Shown: positions 1 to 22,503, counted from the stretch's first letter. The stretch is 64,000 nt of DNA from Aquila chrysaetos chrysaetos (GCF_900496995.4 NW_024470393.1:112709-176708); one strand, 5' to 3'. Translations and numbers: made by a program. Notes: a model not told the origin generated them from the letters alone.

Positions 1-81
1 AGGGGACCCCAAAAACCTTAGTGCCCTTGGGGAGTTCAGGTATCCAGGGTCTCTCAGGGATTCCCTCCCCTTTCCGTGTAG

Positions 82-1402
82 ATATGCTGAAGAAAGTCAT
101 CCGGGAATACAGAGATGTCTACTCAGAGATTGTCAACCGGGCGGGCAAGACCCTGCAGCAGGTGGGGGTATTTTTTTGGGCGGGGGGAGGGGCAGAAACC
201 CCCTGCTAGATTAACCCTTTGCTTTTTGCAGGTATTTGGGTTGCAGCTGGTGGAGATTGACACCAAACACCATATCTACATCCTCACCAGCGACCTGCCC
301 CGTGCCGAGGGGGAGAACCTGCACCGGTGAGGGGCTACTGCTGGGTAATTGGGGGGGGGGGGAGCAGACCCCATCAGCGTGTGTCCCCCGCTCACGTGGG
401 TGACACACATTTCTCTCTGCTGCAGGGACAACCAGACAGCAAAGCTAGGGCTGCTCCTCATCATCCTCAGCTTCATATTCATGAAGGGCAACACGGCCAA
501 AGATGGTGAACCCCCCCCCCCCCCGGCTTTCTGTACCCCACTCCCCCTTTGTGCCACCCCCCCCACCACTGACACCCCCTCTTCCAGGTGCTGTCTGGGA
601 ATTTCTCCGCCGGCTCCGGGTGCAACCAGGGTAGGATACTGGGGGGGACATGCACATACACAGATAATGGGGGGACACGGGTCTCGTTGCTGCCGCACCT
701 CGTTAACCCCACCGCCCTCAGGGAACGACACGAGGTCTTCGGCGATGTCAAGAAGTTGGTGACAGAGGAGTTTGTGCGGCAGAAGTGAGTCTGGGGATCC
801 ATTTTTCCAGACTGTGGGGGGTGGGGGGTGTCCCCCCCTGCCTTTTTCCAGACCCTGGGGTTGCCCCTGTCCCCGTCGTGTTGTTCCCCCCCCCCCCCCC
901 CCCCCCAAAAAACCCCGGTGCGCACAGAGCAGCCCCGGCACCAGTCTCAGCCGGGCTGTTTATACCGTACCGCAGATCAAAAAAAAAAAAAAAAACCAAC
1001 CTGCGGCCCCCCCCGCCTCCCCCCAGCGACTTGAGAGGTCTGTTGTGGGGCTGGGGAGCGCCGGACAACCCCTCTGGGGTACCCAAAAGGTGTTGGGGGG
1101 TTTCACCATGCCCCCCCCCCCTTGCAGGTATTTAGAGATCACCCCCATCCCCCTGACAGACCCCCCCGAATTCAGTTACCAGTGGGGGCCGCGGGCGGCC
1201 AAGGAGACCTCCAAAAGGGACGTGCTGCGCTTCGTGGCAAAGGTGAGGCTGTGTTGGGGGGTGGCCCTGGGTTTTGGGGGGGCCCGGGGCTCGATTTAAC
1301 AACCCCCCTCTCTTTTTCTTCCCCCCCCCCCCCCCCCAGATCCAAGGGAAGGATCCCACGTTTTGGATGAGCCAGTACAACGAGGCCGAGGCCACCCCCT
1401 GA
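82..1402 (+). CDS. MAGE-D-like protein, C-terminal exons (5' end outside window)
   Basis: This is the 3' part of a MAGE-family gene; its start lies upstream of the window. Exons are at 82-161, 232-326, 426-505, 588-630, 722-784, 1128-1242 and 1340-1402 (stop TGA), and all phases agree. The translation covers most of a MAGE homology domain: [66 protein letters not shown], then a [12 protein letters not shown] tail. The wording is closest to the mammalian MAGED/TRO group, which also sits beside PFKFB1 in mammals. MAGE proteins are adaptors that bind and modulate RING E3 ubiquitin ligases; birds are thought to keep a single multi-exon ancestral MAGE gene. It could also be annotated NSMCE3-like. 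It converges on PFKFB1, with only about 140 bp between the two stop codons. Confidence 0.85.
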
Positions 1403-1434
1403 CCCCCCCAAACCCTGGCATTCCCCCCCCCCAA

Positions 1435-1440
1435 AATAAA
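1435..1440 (+). terminator. Polyadenylation signal AATAAA of the MAGE gene
   Basis: AATAAA lies 33 bases after the TGA stop of the MAGE-D-like gene, a normal position for cleavage about 15-25 bases further on. Confidence 0.75.
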
Positions 1441-1499
1441 GGTGCCCTTTTGGGGTGCAGCCCTGCAACTTCCAGGCTCAGTGCTTCGTTAAGGCAAGG

Positions 1500-1505
1500 T
1501 TTAAT
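1500..1505 (-). terminator. Probable PFKFB1 polyadenylation signal (ATTAAA)
   Basis: On the minus strand this reads ATTAAA, the commonest variant signal, about 40 bases after the PFKFB1 stop. The 3' UTR would be very short and would nearly touch the convergent MAGE transcript. Confidence 0.5.
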
Positions 1506-1544
1506 TTGGGGGGGGGCCCTGGGCCCCCCCTTGCCGAGGACCCC

Positions 1545-5245
<3,701 letters not shown>

Positions 5246-5718
5246 TTTGGCGGGGGGGGGGGTGGGAAACGGGTGCTGCGGTTGCCCCCCGGGAAGGTCA
5301 GAGGTAATGCTATACCCTGGCCGGTCGCCACGTTAGGAGGGAGGATGGGACAAGGCGGGGGGGGGGGCAGTGGGGGCCCCCCCAGGGTCCTGATCCTATC
5401 CCCTGGAGGGGAGGGGGTGTCCCCATTCTGTCCCCTTTTTTTTGGGGGGGGGGGTGGTCTTAATGTTGCCCCCTCCGGGGGGGTCTTGACCCCATCCCCC
5501 TTGGAGGGGGGGGTGTCCCCATCCTGTCCCCCCTCCCCTTGGGGGGGGGGGAGGTCCCCCCATCCTCTCCCCCATAGGACTCCCCACCCGTGTGTGTGTA
5601 TGTCGTGTGTGTCCCCCCCCTCTTCCCTCCCCCCCCCCCCGGCCCTCCCACGATCCCTCCCGAGCTCCGCCCCCCCCCCCCCCCCCCCGCTCGCATTGGC
5701 CGGGCAGCGGGAGGAACG
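5246..5718. promoter_or_regulatory. Bidirectional promoter between PFKFB1 and HSD17B10
   Basis: The start codons of PFKFB1 (minus) and HSD17B10 (plus) are 473 bp apart, head-to-head. The interval is extremely GC-rich, with several long G and C runs. An inverted CCAAT box (ATTGG, near 5695) lies about 25 bases upstream of the HSD17B10 ATG. No TATA box was seen. Confidence 0.55.
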
Positions 5719-7701
<1,983 letters not shown>

Positions 7702-8094
7702 TTTTTTTTTGGGAGGGGGGGGCCCGTATCCCAATTTTGGGGTGTTGGGGGGGGGGGTGTCCACAGTGGGGAATGCTCCCTGTAACCCCAGGGGTGGATG
7801 GCCATGAAGCTCCCTGGGGTGAGTGGGGGGGATGACACGTGGATTGGGGACACCTCCATGAGTGCCCTCCCCCCCCCGCCACGAGTGGGGATACCCCTGG
7901 GATTTGGGGGATCCCCCCCTCCCCAGAATGTGCACCGGGGGCACCCCTGGGAGCTGGGACACCCCACGATAGGGACACTCCACGGGACCCATCCTGGGCG
8001 TGGGGACCCCCCCCCGTGGGGACCCCCCTTCCCCCGCAATAAAGCGTGTTCAGCCACGCCGCCTCTGTGTGCTCTGCGCTGCCCCGCCTTTCCT
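7702..8094. other. HSD17B10 3' UTR and AATAAA signal
   Basis: This is G/C-run sequence downstream of the TAA stop. AATAAA at 8038-8043 is the likely polyadenylation signal, giving a 3' UTR of about 360 bases. No other gene was seen here. Confidence 0.65.
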
Positions 8095-8529
8095 CCCTCC
8101 CCATTGGCTCACGGCGCTGTCAATCCGTTGCGCCGCTAAGCGCGATTGGGTAGGGAAGGGGGTGGGAGAAGGTAAAGCTCGTCCCAGCCTCCCCCCCCCT
8201 CCGCCCCTTCCCCGGGGTGCAGCTGTGATTGGTTGGCAGCAGTTGAGCGGTGGGTTTGGCTGGGGTCCGCGTGACTCGCGCGGAGGTCGTCTCTGATTGG
8301 TTGAGGGCAAAGGGTAGAGTGGGGCGTGGCTAGTCCCGTCTCCGCCCCCCCAAGCTCCAGTCACTGATTGGCTAAGGCGGCTGTCAGTACGTCGCGAGGC
8401 GGGATGAGCAGGGGGGCTGGATAAGCGGGTGGACGGGCTTAGCGCTGATTGGTCGGGGTGACTCCTTCCGCCGGAAGCGGCGCCAGAGGGGAGAGGGAAG
8501 GCGGCGGAACCGGCGGGGCGGCCGCAGCC
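8095..8529 (+). promoter_or_regulatory. NAA10 promoter with a cluster of inverted CCAAT boxes
   Basis: Six ATTGG boxes (CCAAT on the minus strand) occur near 8102, 8143, 8228, 8295, 8364 and 8448, several within GATTGG. This is a dense NF-Y cluster in a CpG island just upstream of the NAA10 ATG. It has no TATA box, as expected for a housekeeping gene. The positions are seen; NF-Y binding is inferred. Confidence 0.65.
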
Positions 8530-11898
<3,369 letters not shown>

Positions 11899-11996
11899 GG
11901 GCCCCCCCAAATTTGGGACACCTGCCCCAAATATGGGAGCCCCCCCCCCCGACCCTGAGACCCCCCCAGACTCCCCCTTGGTGCTGGGGGGGGGGC

Positions 11997-12002
11997 AATA
12001 AA
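11997..12002 (+). terminator. Polyadenylation signal AATAAA of NAA10
   Basis: AATAAA lies about 100 bases after the NAA10 TAG stop. Confidence 0.8.
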
Positions 12003-12174
12003 CCCCCTCCCTCTCCAGCCCATGCCTCTTTTCTCCCCCCCCTCCTGTAGTCTGGGGGGCTTGTGGTCCTGGGGGGGGGGGGGGGTTGTGGGTGGGTAAT
12101 GTGGGGGGGGGGATCTCTCGCTGCCCCCCCCCCGCGGCCATAGAGGTGGCTGTGGGGAAGGGAGGAGGAATGAG

Positions 12175-12378
12175 GGGGCGTGGTATCGCCTGGCCGCGCC
12201 TCTCCCCGCGTCGGCCACGCCCCCCCATAGCTGCCTGATGTTGCTAGAGGGTGGTTAAGAGTGGGGGCGTGGCCTGCGCTTCTCCCTCACCCGCTGATTG
12301 GTGGCGGCGCGGCCTCGCAGTTTACGCGCCCCGCCTCCTTCCCTCTGATTGGCGGAGGCGCGGCGTTGCGGCGCCGCC
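12175..12378 (+). promoter_or_regulatory. Promoter region of the NUDT16-like gene
   Basis: This GC-rich interval holds two GATTGG inverted CCAAT boxes, near 12295 and 12347, just upstream of the ATG at 12379, plus several GGGGCGTGG GC boxes. No TATA box was seen. Confidence 0.5.
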
Positions 12379-13687
12379 ATGTGGGAGAGAGGGGAGCAAG
12401 CGCCGCTAAGCCGAGCGGAGGCTTTGGCCTTGGGCCGGAATGGTACCGGGAACCGGGCAGCAGGAGCGGGCTGGCGGCACGCCTGCCACGTCATGCTGTA
12501 CGCCCCTCTACCCACCGGCTCCCCACCGCCTGGCTACGCCGTACTGGTGCGTACTGGTGAAGCGGGGGAGGGAGAAACCCCCCCTCCTTGCCGGTTTTCG
12601 TGACTGATCCCTGCCGCTCCGGTAGATGCAACTGCGGTTCGACGGGCGGTTCGGGTTCCCGGGGGGGCTGGTGGAACCCGACGGGGAATCGCTGGAAGCC
12701 GGCTTACACCGAGAACTACGGGAAGAACTAGGCCCGGCGACGGCCGGTTTACGTTTACGACCCCGCCACCATCGGGGCGCGAGGGTTTGGCCGGCGGGTG
12801 GCACCGGAAGCGGAAGTGACGCCGGGCTCGTGACGCATTTCTACATCCGGCGCTTATCCTGGGAGGAACTGGTGGCCATCGAGAGGGGCGGCCCGCGGGC
12901 ACCGGAGCACGGCCTGGAGGTGGGGGGGGGGGGGGGTCTTGGGGACACCGGGACCCGTTGAGGGGGAGTTTAAAGGGGCGGGGGGGGGGGCTGGGGGACA
13001 CCGGCACCCGATGGGGGGGGGGTCTTGGGGACACCCGCACCTGCTGGGGGGGGGGTTTAAGGGGCGGGGGGGCTGGGGGACACCGGCACCGGTTGGGGGG
13101 GGAGTTTAAGGCGGGGGCGGGGGTCTTGGGGACACCGGGACCCGTTGAGGGGGAGTTTAAGGGGGGGGGGGGGCGGGCTGGAGGACATCGGCACCGGTTG
13201 GGGGGGGTCTTGGGGACACCGGCATCGGTTGAGAGTGGAGTTTAAGGGGGGGGGGGGCTGGGGGACACCGGCACCGGTTGGGGGGGGGGGGAGCTTAAGG
13301 GGGGTTGTGGTGTTATTTGGGGCCTGGGGGGGGTTGAGTTGGGGGATAGGCACCGGGGGACATGGGTACCGGGGAAGGGGGGGGCTCCATCTGGCCCGCC
13401 TTTTTTCTGTCGGGGGGGGGGGTGGTGGTGTCACTGGGGTAGTTTAGGGGGTTTCCTGGCACTCTGGGGGATCCCCCTGCCCCCCCCAGGTGCAGGGGCT
13501 GGTGCGGGTCCCCCTGGGCAGCGGGCTCCCCGCTTTCCTACGGCATCGCTTCGCCGGGGATGCCCGGGAGCAGCTGCTGGGGGCCCTCCTCGCTCTCGGC
13601 ATCCGACCCTCCCCCCTCAACGAGGAACCAGCGGGGGACCCCCAAATCCAGGTGGCCGGGGAGCTCCCCCCGCCCCCCCAAACTTGA
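12379..13687 (+). CDS. NUDT16-like Nudix hydrolase (U8 snoRNA-decapping type)
   Basis: This is a Nudix pyrophosphohydrolase of the NUDT16/NUDT16L1 group. NUDT16 decaps U8 snoRNA and some mRNAs in the nucleus and hydrolyses IDP/ITP. Exons: 12379-12546, 12626-12919, 13490-13687; 660 nt, 219 aa. GWRHACHVMLYAP, MQLRFDGRFGFPGGLVEP, SLEAGLHRELREELGP, LVTHFYIRRLSWEELVAIE and HGLEVQGLVRVPL follow the NUDT16 order. The Glu-rich Nudix helix RELREEL is intact, unlike syndesmos (NUDT16L1), which has lost it, so catalysis is plausible. The chosen ATG (12379) is in good context; an upstream in-frame TTG is not needed. Intron 2 (12920-13489) is a G-rich minisatellite. It is tandem to NAA10 on the same strand; in mammals NUDT16 is not X-linked. 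Confidence 0.85.
12920..13400. repeat. G-rich minisatellite in intron 2 of the NUDT16-like gene
   Basis: Units of roughly 35-45 bp are based on GGGGACACCGGCACCGGTTG followed by a G-run and GAGTTTAAGG. The G-runs would form G-quadruplexes. Confidence 0.8.
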
Positions 13688-13714
13688 GAGCGGGGTGGGG
13701 AAATGATCTAAAGG

Positions 13715-13720
13715 AATAAA
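13715..13720 (+). terminator. Polyadenylation signal AATAAA of the NUDT16-like gene
   Basis: AATAAA lies 28 bases after the TGA stop at 13685-13687. Confidence 0.75.
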
Positions 13721-13818
13721 AGCACCCCAAAATGCCTCCACCACCCCCTTTTGACATCATCACCCACTAAGGGGGGGATTTGGGGGTTCAGGGGAGCATC
13801 CATGTACCCCGTTAAATC

Positions 13819-13824
13819 TTTATT
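13819..13824 (-). terminator. Polyadenylation signal of TSPYL2
   Basis: The minus strand reads AATAAA here, about 320 bases after the TSPYL2 stop, inside a short AT-rich stretch (13810-13910) typical of a 3' UTR end. The NUDT16-like and TSPYL2 transcripts converge here. Confidence 0.65.
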
Positions 13825-14143
13825 ATAATATATTTTTAGATATAAAATGGCAATTTTACAAGATTTTGACCCAAAATGTACAAAAATGGTCCTAAATTAG
13901 TTGTATTTCTCTCTCTCTGTGGGGAGGGGGGAAGATTTGGGAGAGGGAACCCCAAGGAGTTGGGGAGACTGGGGACACCTCCCCCGCCATGGGGGGTTCC
14001 TGGAGGGGGGGCCTCGGGTTGGGGGGGGTTTCAAGGCCAACAAACACCCTGAGCTGTGTTGGGGGCCCCCCCAGCCCCTCGTTACCCGCAATGCCTTGAG
14101 GGGGAGGGGGGGGCTGGAGCACGCCCCAGCCCCCACCCCGCAA

Positions 14144-16624
<2,481 letters not shown>

Positions 16625-17090
16625 GGCGGCGGTACCGGCGGGGCGGGGGCGGTTCCGGCACTCGCTAGGCCCCTAACGGCCGCCGCCCAACGGCCGAAAA
16701 GCGCGCGCGCCGCCGCCTCGCCCCGCCCACCCCTTTCGTCACGCGGCGCCGCCCATTGGTTGCCCGCCTCTCCCCCCCCCCCCGCCGCCAGCCGGTTACC
16801 GTGGCGACGCCTGTCACGTGGGGCGGGGGATCGCGCAGCCAATCGGCGCCACTCCCTTTGGCGGGCAACTGGGGGGGGGGGGGAAGTGCGCGCAGGCGCA
16901 GCGCGCGGCGCGCACGTGCGGCCGGCGCGAGCGCCCCGCCGTGACGTGACTAGGCGCGAAGCTCCGCCCCGTCGCCCAGAGTCGTCGGGACCCTCTGAGG
17001 GGACGGAGGTGTCGCGGCCGCGTTCCGCTGCGGGGCCTACACCGGTGGGTTCGGGGGTGCCGGGAACCCCGCTCGACTGCATCCAGGGGA
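16625..17090. promoter_or_regulatory. TSPYL2 promoter CpG island
   Basis: Very CpG-rich sequence upstream of the TSPYL2 ATG. It contains an inverted CCAAT box near 16754, a direct CCAAT near 16839, a CACGTG E-box near 16816 and GC boxes. It may fire in both directions, but I see no plus-strand gene starting here. Confidence 0.55.
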
Positions 17091-17094
17091 TGAG

Positions 17095-17675
17095 GACCCC
17101 CCCGCCTATGCCCAGGAGGCTAAAGACCCCCCCCACCTGCCTCCTTGAGGGCTGAGGACCCCCTCCAGTGGGCTAAGGACCCCCCCCAGCAGGCTGAGGA
17201 CCCCCCCCAGCAGGCTGAGGACCCCCCCAGCTGCCTCCCTGAGGGCTGAGGACCCCCCAGTTGAGCTAAGGACCCCCCCTAGCTGCCTCCGTGAGGGCTG
17301 AGGACCCCCCCCAGCAGGCTAAGGACCCCCCCAGCTGCCTCCCTGAGGGCTGAGGACCCCCCAGTTGAGCTAAGGACCCCCCTAGCTGCCTCCATGAGGG
17401 CTGAGGACCCCCCCCAGCAGGCTAAGGACCCCCCAAGCTGCCTCCCTGAGGGCTGAGGACACACCCAGTGGGCTAAGGACCCCCCCAGCTGCCTCCCGGA
17501 GGGATGAGAACCCCCCCAGCAGGCTAAGGAACCCCCTTGCTGCCTCCCTGAGGGCTGAGGACCCCCCGCAGTGGGCTAAGGACCCCCCCCAGCTGCCTCC
17601 CTGAGGGCTGAGGACCCCCGCAGTGGGCTAAGGACCCCCCCCCAGCTGCCTCCCTGAGGGCTGAGGACAGCCCTC
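17095..17675. repeat. Minisatellite upstream of TSPYL2
   Basis: About eleven units of roughly 50-57 bp carry the markers AGCTGCCTCCCTGAGGGCTG and GGCTAAGGACCCC. There are no coding features. Confidence 0.85.
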
Positions 17676-18268
17676 ACCCCGTCCCGGATGCCTCCCAGGG
17701 GGCGTGGACCCCCTCCATCATCACACAGGCCACGACCACGTTGTGACACCAAGGGTGAGCCCCCCCGCCACCCCACCCGGTGGGAAGCCAGGGCCCCCCC
17801 CTCCCCAAATCTCCCCGGGAGTGGGCTGTTTGTCACCCACTGGGCCCGTGACCTTTGCTGGGGACCTTCCCTGGGGGCAGGAAACGGCTGCGACAGAGAA
17901 AGGAGGGGGGGGGAGGGAAACCAGCCCCCCCCCCAAAGAGGGAGAGCCAACCCGCTTCCCCCCCGCTTTGCACCCCAAACCCCCCCCCCACCATCGCAAT
18001 CACCCCCACAAGGACTCGGGGAGACCATCTTTCTATGGCTGTATGTACACAGGGGCACCCCAAAACCCGGGGGGGGGGCTCACGAGTCTGGAGGGGGTCC
18101 CCCAAAATGGCCACCACCCCCACCCAAGGTGGGGGGGAGCCAATTCCCAAATTTGGGGGTGCAGTTTGATAGTCCCATGCTGCAAATCAGCCCCCCCCCC
18201 CTTGACCGTTTTAGGCAGTGTCCCATGCTTTCAGGGGTGAAAATTTGGGGGGAGGGGGCCCCCCCCCT
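17676..18268. other. Intergenic or 3' UTR sequence downstream of PPP1R3F-like gene
   Basis: This is C-rich sequence between the minisatellite and the PPP1R3F-like stop. It probably contains that gene's 3' UTR. I found no clear minus-strand AATAAA and no other gene. Confidence 0.4.
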
Positions 18269-19785
18269 TCATGTCAGCCAGGCCAGCGCCAGGTAGAGCC
18301 CCAAGGCTAGGGCGGCCGTGGGCCCCCCCCCCATCCCCCCAAGCCACCGGTACCAGTACGGCCAAGGCCAACACGACCCCGCACCCCCTCAGGGCCCCCC
18401 CCAAACCCCCCCCCCCGCCCCCGGGGGGGCCTCGCCGGCACCACTAAGGCCCCCTCCACCGGCCCCCCCCTCCCTAATAAAACCGGGGGGCTGCGGCGAC
18501 CCCCTCCCGCTTCATAACGCAGCGCCATCTCATTAGCTAACGAGGTGTTGGGGGCTCGTTCGGGTAAAGGGGGACCCCCGTTTCTCGGGGGGGGGCCCCC
18601 GTTGTCGCCGGGCTCCCCCCGCAGCCGGCGGAGGTGGGAGAGGTAGAGCTGCTCCAGCTCCCGCGCCACCGCCTCCTCCTCGGCGCCCTGGGGGGGGGGG
18701 GGGGGGCAAGATTTTGGGGTACCCCCTCCTCCTCGAGGGAGGGGGCACCCCACTTTTTTGGGGGGGGGGTTTGTCTCACCTGTGCCGGGGGCTGCTCCGC
18801 ATCCACGGGGGGCGTTGGGGAAGGGTCGGGCTCTGTGGGAGGGAAAGGGGGGGGGTGCTAGGGCGGGTACCCCTAAAATTGGGGGGGTACCTTTAAAATT
18901 GGGGGGTACCTCTAAAATTTGTGGGGGTACCTCTAAAATTTAGAGGGGGGGTGATACTTACCCGCGCCACGGTCGGGGGGTGGGGGCTGCGTGTCCTCTG
19001 CCTCCTGTGGCCTTTTTGGGGGACACGGGGGGGGGGTCATCGGAGAGGACCACCCCCCCCCCAAAAAAAAAAAATTGGGGGGCAGGGGGGCGGCGTCTGC
19101 AGCCCCCCCAGAGGGTGACCCACATTCGGGGGGGGGGGAGGACCCAGGCATGCCCCATAGCCCCCCCCCCAATTTAGAGGGGCGCATGCGGGGAGGGGGG
19201 GGGCGTTGACCCCATTTTTGGGGGTGGGCCCCCCCATGCAGTTTTGGGCCCCCCCCCCCCCCCCCCCAGTCTCTTACCTGCCCTTCCCAGGCCTCATCCA
19301 GCTCACGGGGGGCTGCTCCCCCCCCCGCGCCCCCCTCCCCACCCTGGGGGGGGTCCCCCAAAACCCCCGCTCCCCCCCCCCCGGGATCCCTCCCCCCCGC
19401 CCCCGGGGGTCCCAGGGCCGGTATTGCCGCAGGCGGGTAAGGGGGAGCCCCAAAGCGTCAGCGAAAAGGACCCGCCGGGACCCCCCCCCCGGGGGGGGGC
19501 GCGGGGGTGTCGGGGTCCCCCGGGGGGGGGGACACGGGGTTCTGGGGGTCCCCCAGGGGAACCCAGGCGTCCGGGAGGGACGAGACCGGGAGCCAGGAGT
19601 CCGGGGGGGGGGGAAAAGCCGCCGTGGGGGGCATGGGGGGAAGGAGGGGGGGTCCAAGGGGGGTGAGGGGGGGTCCCGGGCCGCGGGGCAGGCTGGGAAG
19701 GGCCCCCCCGGCGCGGGGCATGCCGGGAGTCCGGCCAAGGAGCGGGAGGGGGGGGAGCCGGGGCGGAGGCGGGTGCCCGGGCCAT
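18269..19785 (-). CDS. PPP1R3F: PPP1R3F-like protein phosphatase 1 regulatory subunit, frame-broken in homopolymers
   Basis: PPP1R3F targets PP1 to glycogen at membranes. The exon near 19440-19490 encodes SRRVLFADALGLPLTRLRQY, an RVxF-type PP1-docking motif close to the family's N-terminal sequence, and runs to about 19280 (ELDEAWEGQ). Further exons with agreeing phases: 19004-18962 (EAEDTQPPPPDRGA), 18832-18780 (EPDPSPTPPVDAEQPPAQ), 18687-18269 (ARELEQLYLSHLRRLRGE, TSLANEMALRYEAGG). Removing one base from each of the C-runs at 18395-18402 and 18323-18332 joins the last exon to a hydrophobic C-terminus (VVLALAVLVPVAWG, then TAALALGLYLALAWLT). That fits the known C-terminal membrane anchor. 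The N-terminus is unclear: ATGs at 19785 and 19721 are in other frames. I could not find the carbohydrate-binding CBM21 domain. Its place beside FOXP3 supports the name. Confidence 0.6.
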
Positions 19786-20989
19786 GGCGGGAGGGGGCGT
19801 GGCCGGGAGGGGGCTGCGCAGGCGGCGGGGGCGGGGCTTGTGGGCGGAGGGGAGGGGCGTGGTCTGGGCGGGGCTTATGGGGGTCCCAGGGCGGGGGAAG
19901 AGGGGTGCATGGGTCCCAGGGGAGGGGGGGGGGGTGAAACGCCCCCCCCCCCCCCCCGCCGGACGCTGAGGGGTGTTTGGGGGGGGGTCCTGGAGACTGG
20001 GGGGTTGTCTTGGGGGTGGTGGTTAAAGGGGCATCCCTGTACTCCTGGGTCCCCAGGGGCCGTGGGGGGGGGCAAAGCGAGGTCCCCCAGATGCCTGCAC
20101 CCGTTGTGGGGGGGGGGCACTGGGGGCGAAGCGGGGTCCTCAGGACGCCTTGGTCCCTTTGTGACCCCCACCCCCCAAAAGGGAGCTTCAGCACAAGTGA
20201 AAGTTTGGGGCGGTGCTGGTGCCCCCCCCCATCCCAATGGGGAGGGGGCGGAAGCGGGGGGGGTGTGGAGGATTTGGGGGGGGCCCCCCAGGACCCCCCC
20301 CCCAAGAGGGGGAGGGTTCTCTGACATCACGGGGGGGGGTACCATAAAAAGCGGGGTGCCACGGGTGGGGCGGGCAGGCGAGCGGGGTGCTGCTGGTAAG
20401 CGGGGTTCGGGGGGGACGACAGATGGGGGGGCTGCGCCCCAACACACGCAGGCACAAGGCGGGGTGGGGGGCAGCCAGCGTGCAAGGGCCTTCGCACGAG
20501 GGGCCCGCGCACGCCCTCACGCCGCGGCACATGGCCGCCACGGGGATGGGGTTGGGGGGTCCCTATGGCGGGGCGGGGAGGCATTTTGGGGTGTGGGGGG
20601 AGTGGAGCAGGCCCGGACGCCTGGGTCCCCTGGCCCTCCCCCCCCCCGGTTTCCTGCTGTCTCAGGGCAAGTTTCAAGTCGCTTCGAGCTGGGGAAGTCC
20701 CCGGGGGGGAAAAACACTCCCAACCCCCCCTTTCCCTCCCGAAACCGGGGAGAGGTCCCAGTGTGCTGAAACCAGGAGCAGGTTTGGGTTAAAGCGGGGC
20801 GAATTCGGGGTCGGAAAGCGTCAAAAAAATAACATTAAACCGGCGGGTTTCAGGTGCGCCATTTCCTCGCGAAAAGGGCAAAAGTCGGGGCCTGCAGCTG
20901 GCAAACGCCCCCCCCCCTCAAATTATGGGGGTACGGAGGGGGGCTTTGTCGAGGGGTTTTACCCTTTCTGAGCAATTTTTAAGGATTTG
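19786..20989. other. GC-rich intergenic region between PPP1R3F-like and FOXP3
   Basis: CpG-rich PPP1R3F promoter side (19786-19900), followed by G-run sequence. At 20320-20400 there is a TGACATCA (CRE-like) motif, a CATAAAAAG TATA-like box at about 20343, and CTGCTG followed by GTAAGC, a good donor, at about 20392-20400. Together they could be a non-coding first exon of the FOXP3 transcript. Long proline/glycine open frames here on both strands reflect base composition and are not called. Confidence 0.3.
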
Positions 20990-22445
20990 AGGGTGCCCAA
21001 GCGATTCAGGTCCATTTTGGTGCATTTCCCGGCTTTTTGGAGTGTGTTGTAGCTACTTTTTCTGACAGCATTTTTTGGGGGCATTTCGGGGTGGTTTTTG
21101 GCATGACAGGACACAGGAATGGGGGGGCAGCACCCCTGTTTTGGGGTGTCACCATCCAGTTGTTTCAGGGTGCCGTTTTGGGGGCGTTTCTCCGGCTTTT
21201 GGGGTGTTTCCACCTGGCTGGTTTTGGGTTTTCTCTGCCCGGCCATTTTGGGCATTTTGCTGCATTTTGGGGTGTCTGCCTGGCCAATTTGGGGTGTCTC
21301 TGCCTGGCCATTTTGAGGCATTTATCTGCATTTTGGGGTGCCTTTGCCTGGACGATTTGGGGTGTATCTGCCTCATCTTTTTGGGTATTTTCTCCAGATT
21401 TTGGGGGTTTTCTGCCTGACCAGTTCGGGGTGTTTCTGCCTAGCCATTTTAGGGCATTTCTCTGCATTTTGAGGTGTGTCTTTATGGCCATTTTAGGGTG
21501 TCTGTGCCCAGCTGTTTTGGGGCATTTCTCCTCATTTTGGGGTGTCCCTGCCTGGCTGACTCAGGGTGTCTCTGACCACCCATTTTGGGGCATTTCTGCA
21601 GGTTTTAGGGTGTTTCTCTGTGGGTATTTTCGGGTGTCTCTGTCTAGCCATTGTAGGATATCTCTGCCTGGCCATTTTGGGACATTTCTAAGCATTTTGG
21701 GATGTTTCTGTCCAGCTGTTTTGAGGTGTCTTTGCTAAGTCATTTGGAGGGCATTTTTCTGCATTTTGGGATGTCTCTGCCTCGTCGTTTTGGGGCATTT
21801 CTCTGTATTTTGGGGCCTCTCTGCCTGGCCGATCTGGGGTGTCTCTGTCCAGCCATTTTGGGGTATTTCTGCAGGTTTCAGGGTGTTTCTCCCTGGTTAT
21901 TTCAGGGTGCCTCTGGCCGGCCATTTTAGGGTGTCTGTGGCCAGTTGTTTTGGGGCACTTCTCCTCATTTTGGGGTGTCTTTGCCTGGCTGACTTGGGGT
22001 GTCTGTGCCCAGCTCTTTTGTGGTGTTTCTCCTCTTTTTGGGGTGTCTCTGCCTGGCTTATTTGGGGTGTTTCTGCCCAGTTGTTTTGAGGCATTTCTCC
22101 ACATTTTGCAGTGTCTTTGTCTAGCCGTTTTGGGACGTTTCTGCAGGTTTCAGGGTGTTTCTTCATGATTATTTTGAAGTGTCACTGCCCAGCCATTTTG
22201 GGGCATGTCTCTCCATTTCGGGGTGTCTCTATCCAGCCAATTCAGGGTGTTTCTGTCCGGTCTGTTTTGGGGCATTTCTCTGCATTTTGAGGTGTCTCTG
22301 CCTGGCCATTTTGGGGCATTTCTCTGCATTTTGATGCATCTCACCCCGGCTGTTTCAGGGCATCTGTTCCCACTCATTTTGGGGCATTTCTCTGCATTTT
22401 GGGGTGTCTGTTCCCCATCCCTTCGGGGCTGTCACTTCCCCAGCT
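20990..22445. repeat. G/T-rich minisatellite upstream of FOXP3
   Basis: About 1.45 kb of diverged units of roughly 50-60 bp carry the markers CATTTTGGGGTGTCTCTGCC, TGGCCATTTTGGGGCATTTC and TGCATTTTGGGG. Open frames on both strands come from the repeat. Confidence 0.85.
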
Positions 22446-22503
22446 GTTTTGGGGTGCCCTTTTGGGTCTGGGGGGGCCCATCCCCGGCCCCCCGCCCCCG
22501 CCA

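Noticed and set aside
19274-20769. Proline- or glycine-rich frames of 343 aa (minus) and 420 aa (plus)
   Set aside because: Base-composition artefacts. The minus frame contains the real RVLFAD segment, but its upstream part lies in promoter sequence.
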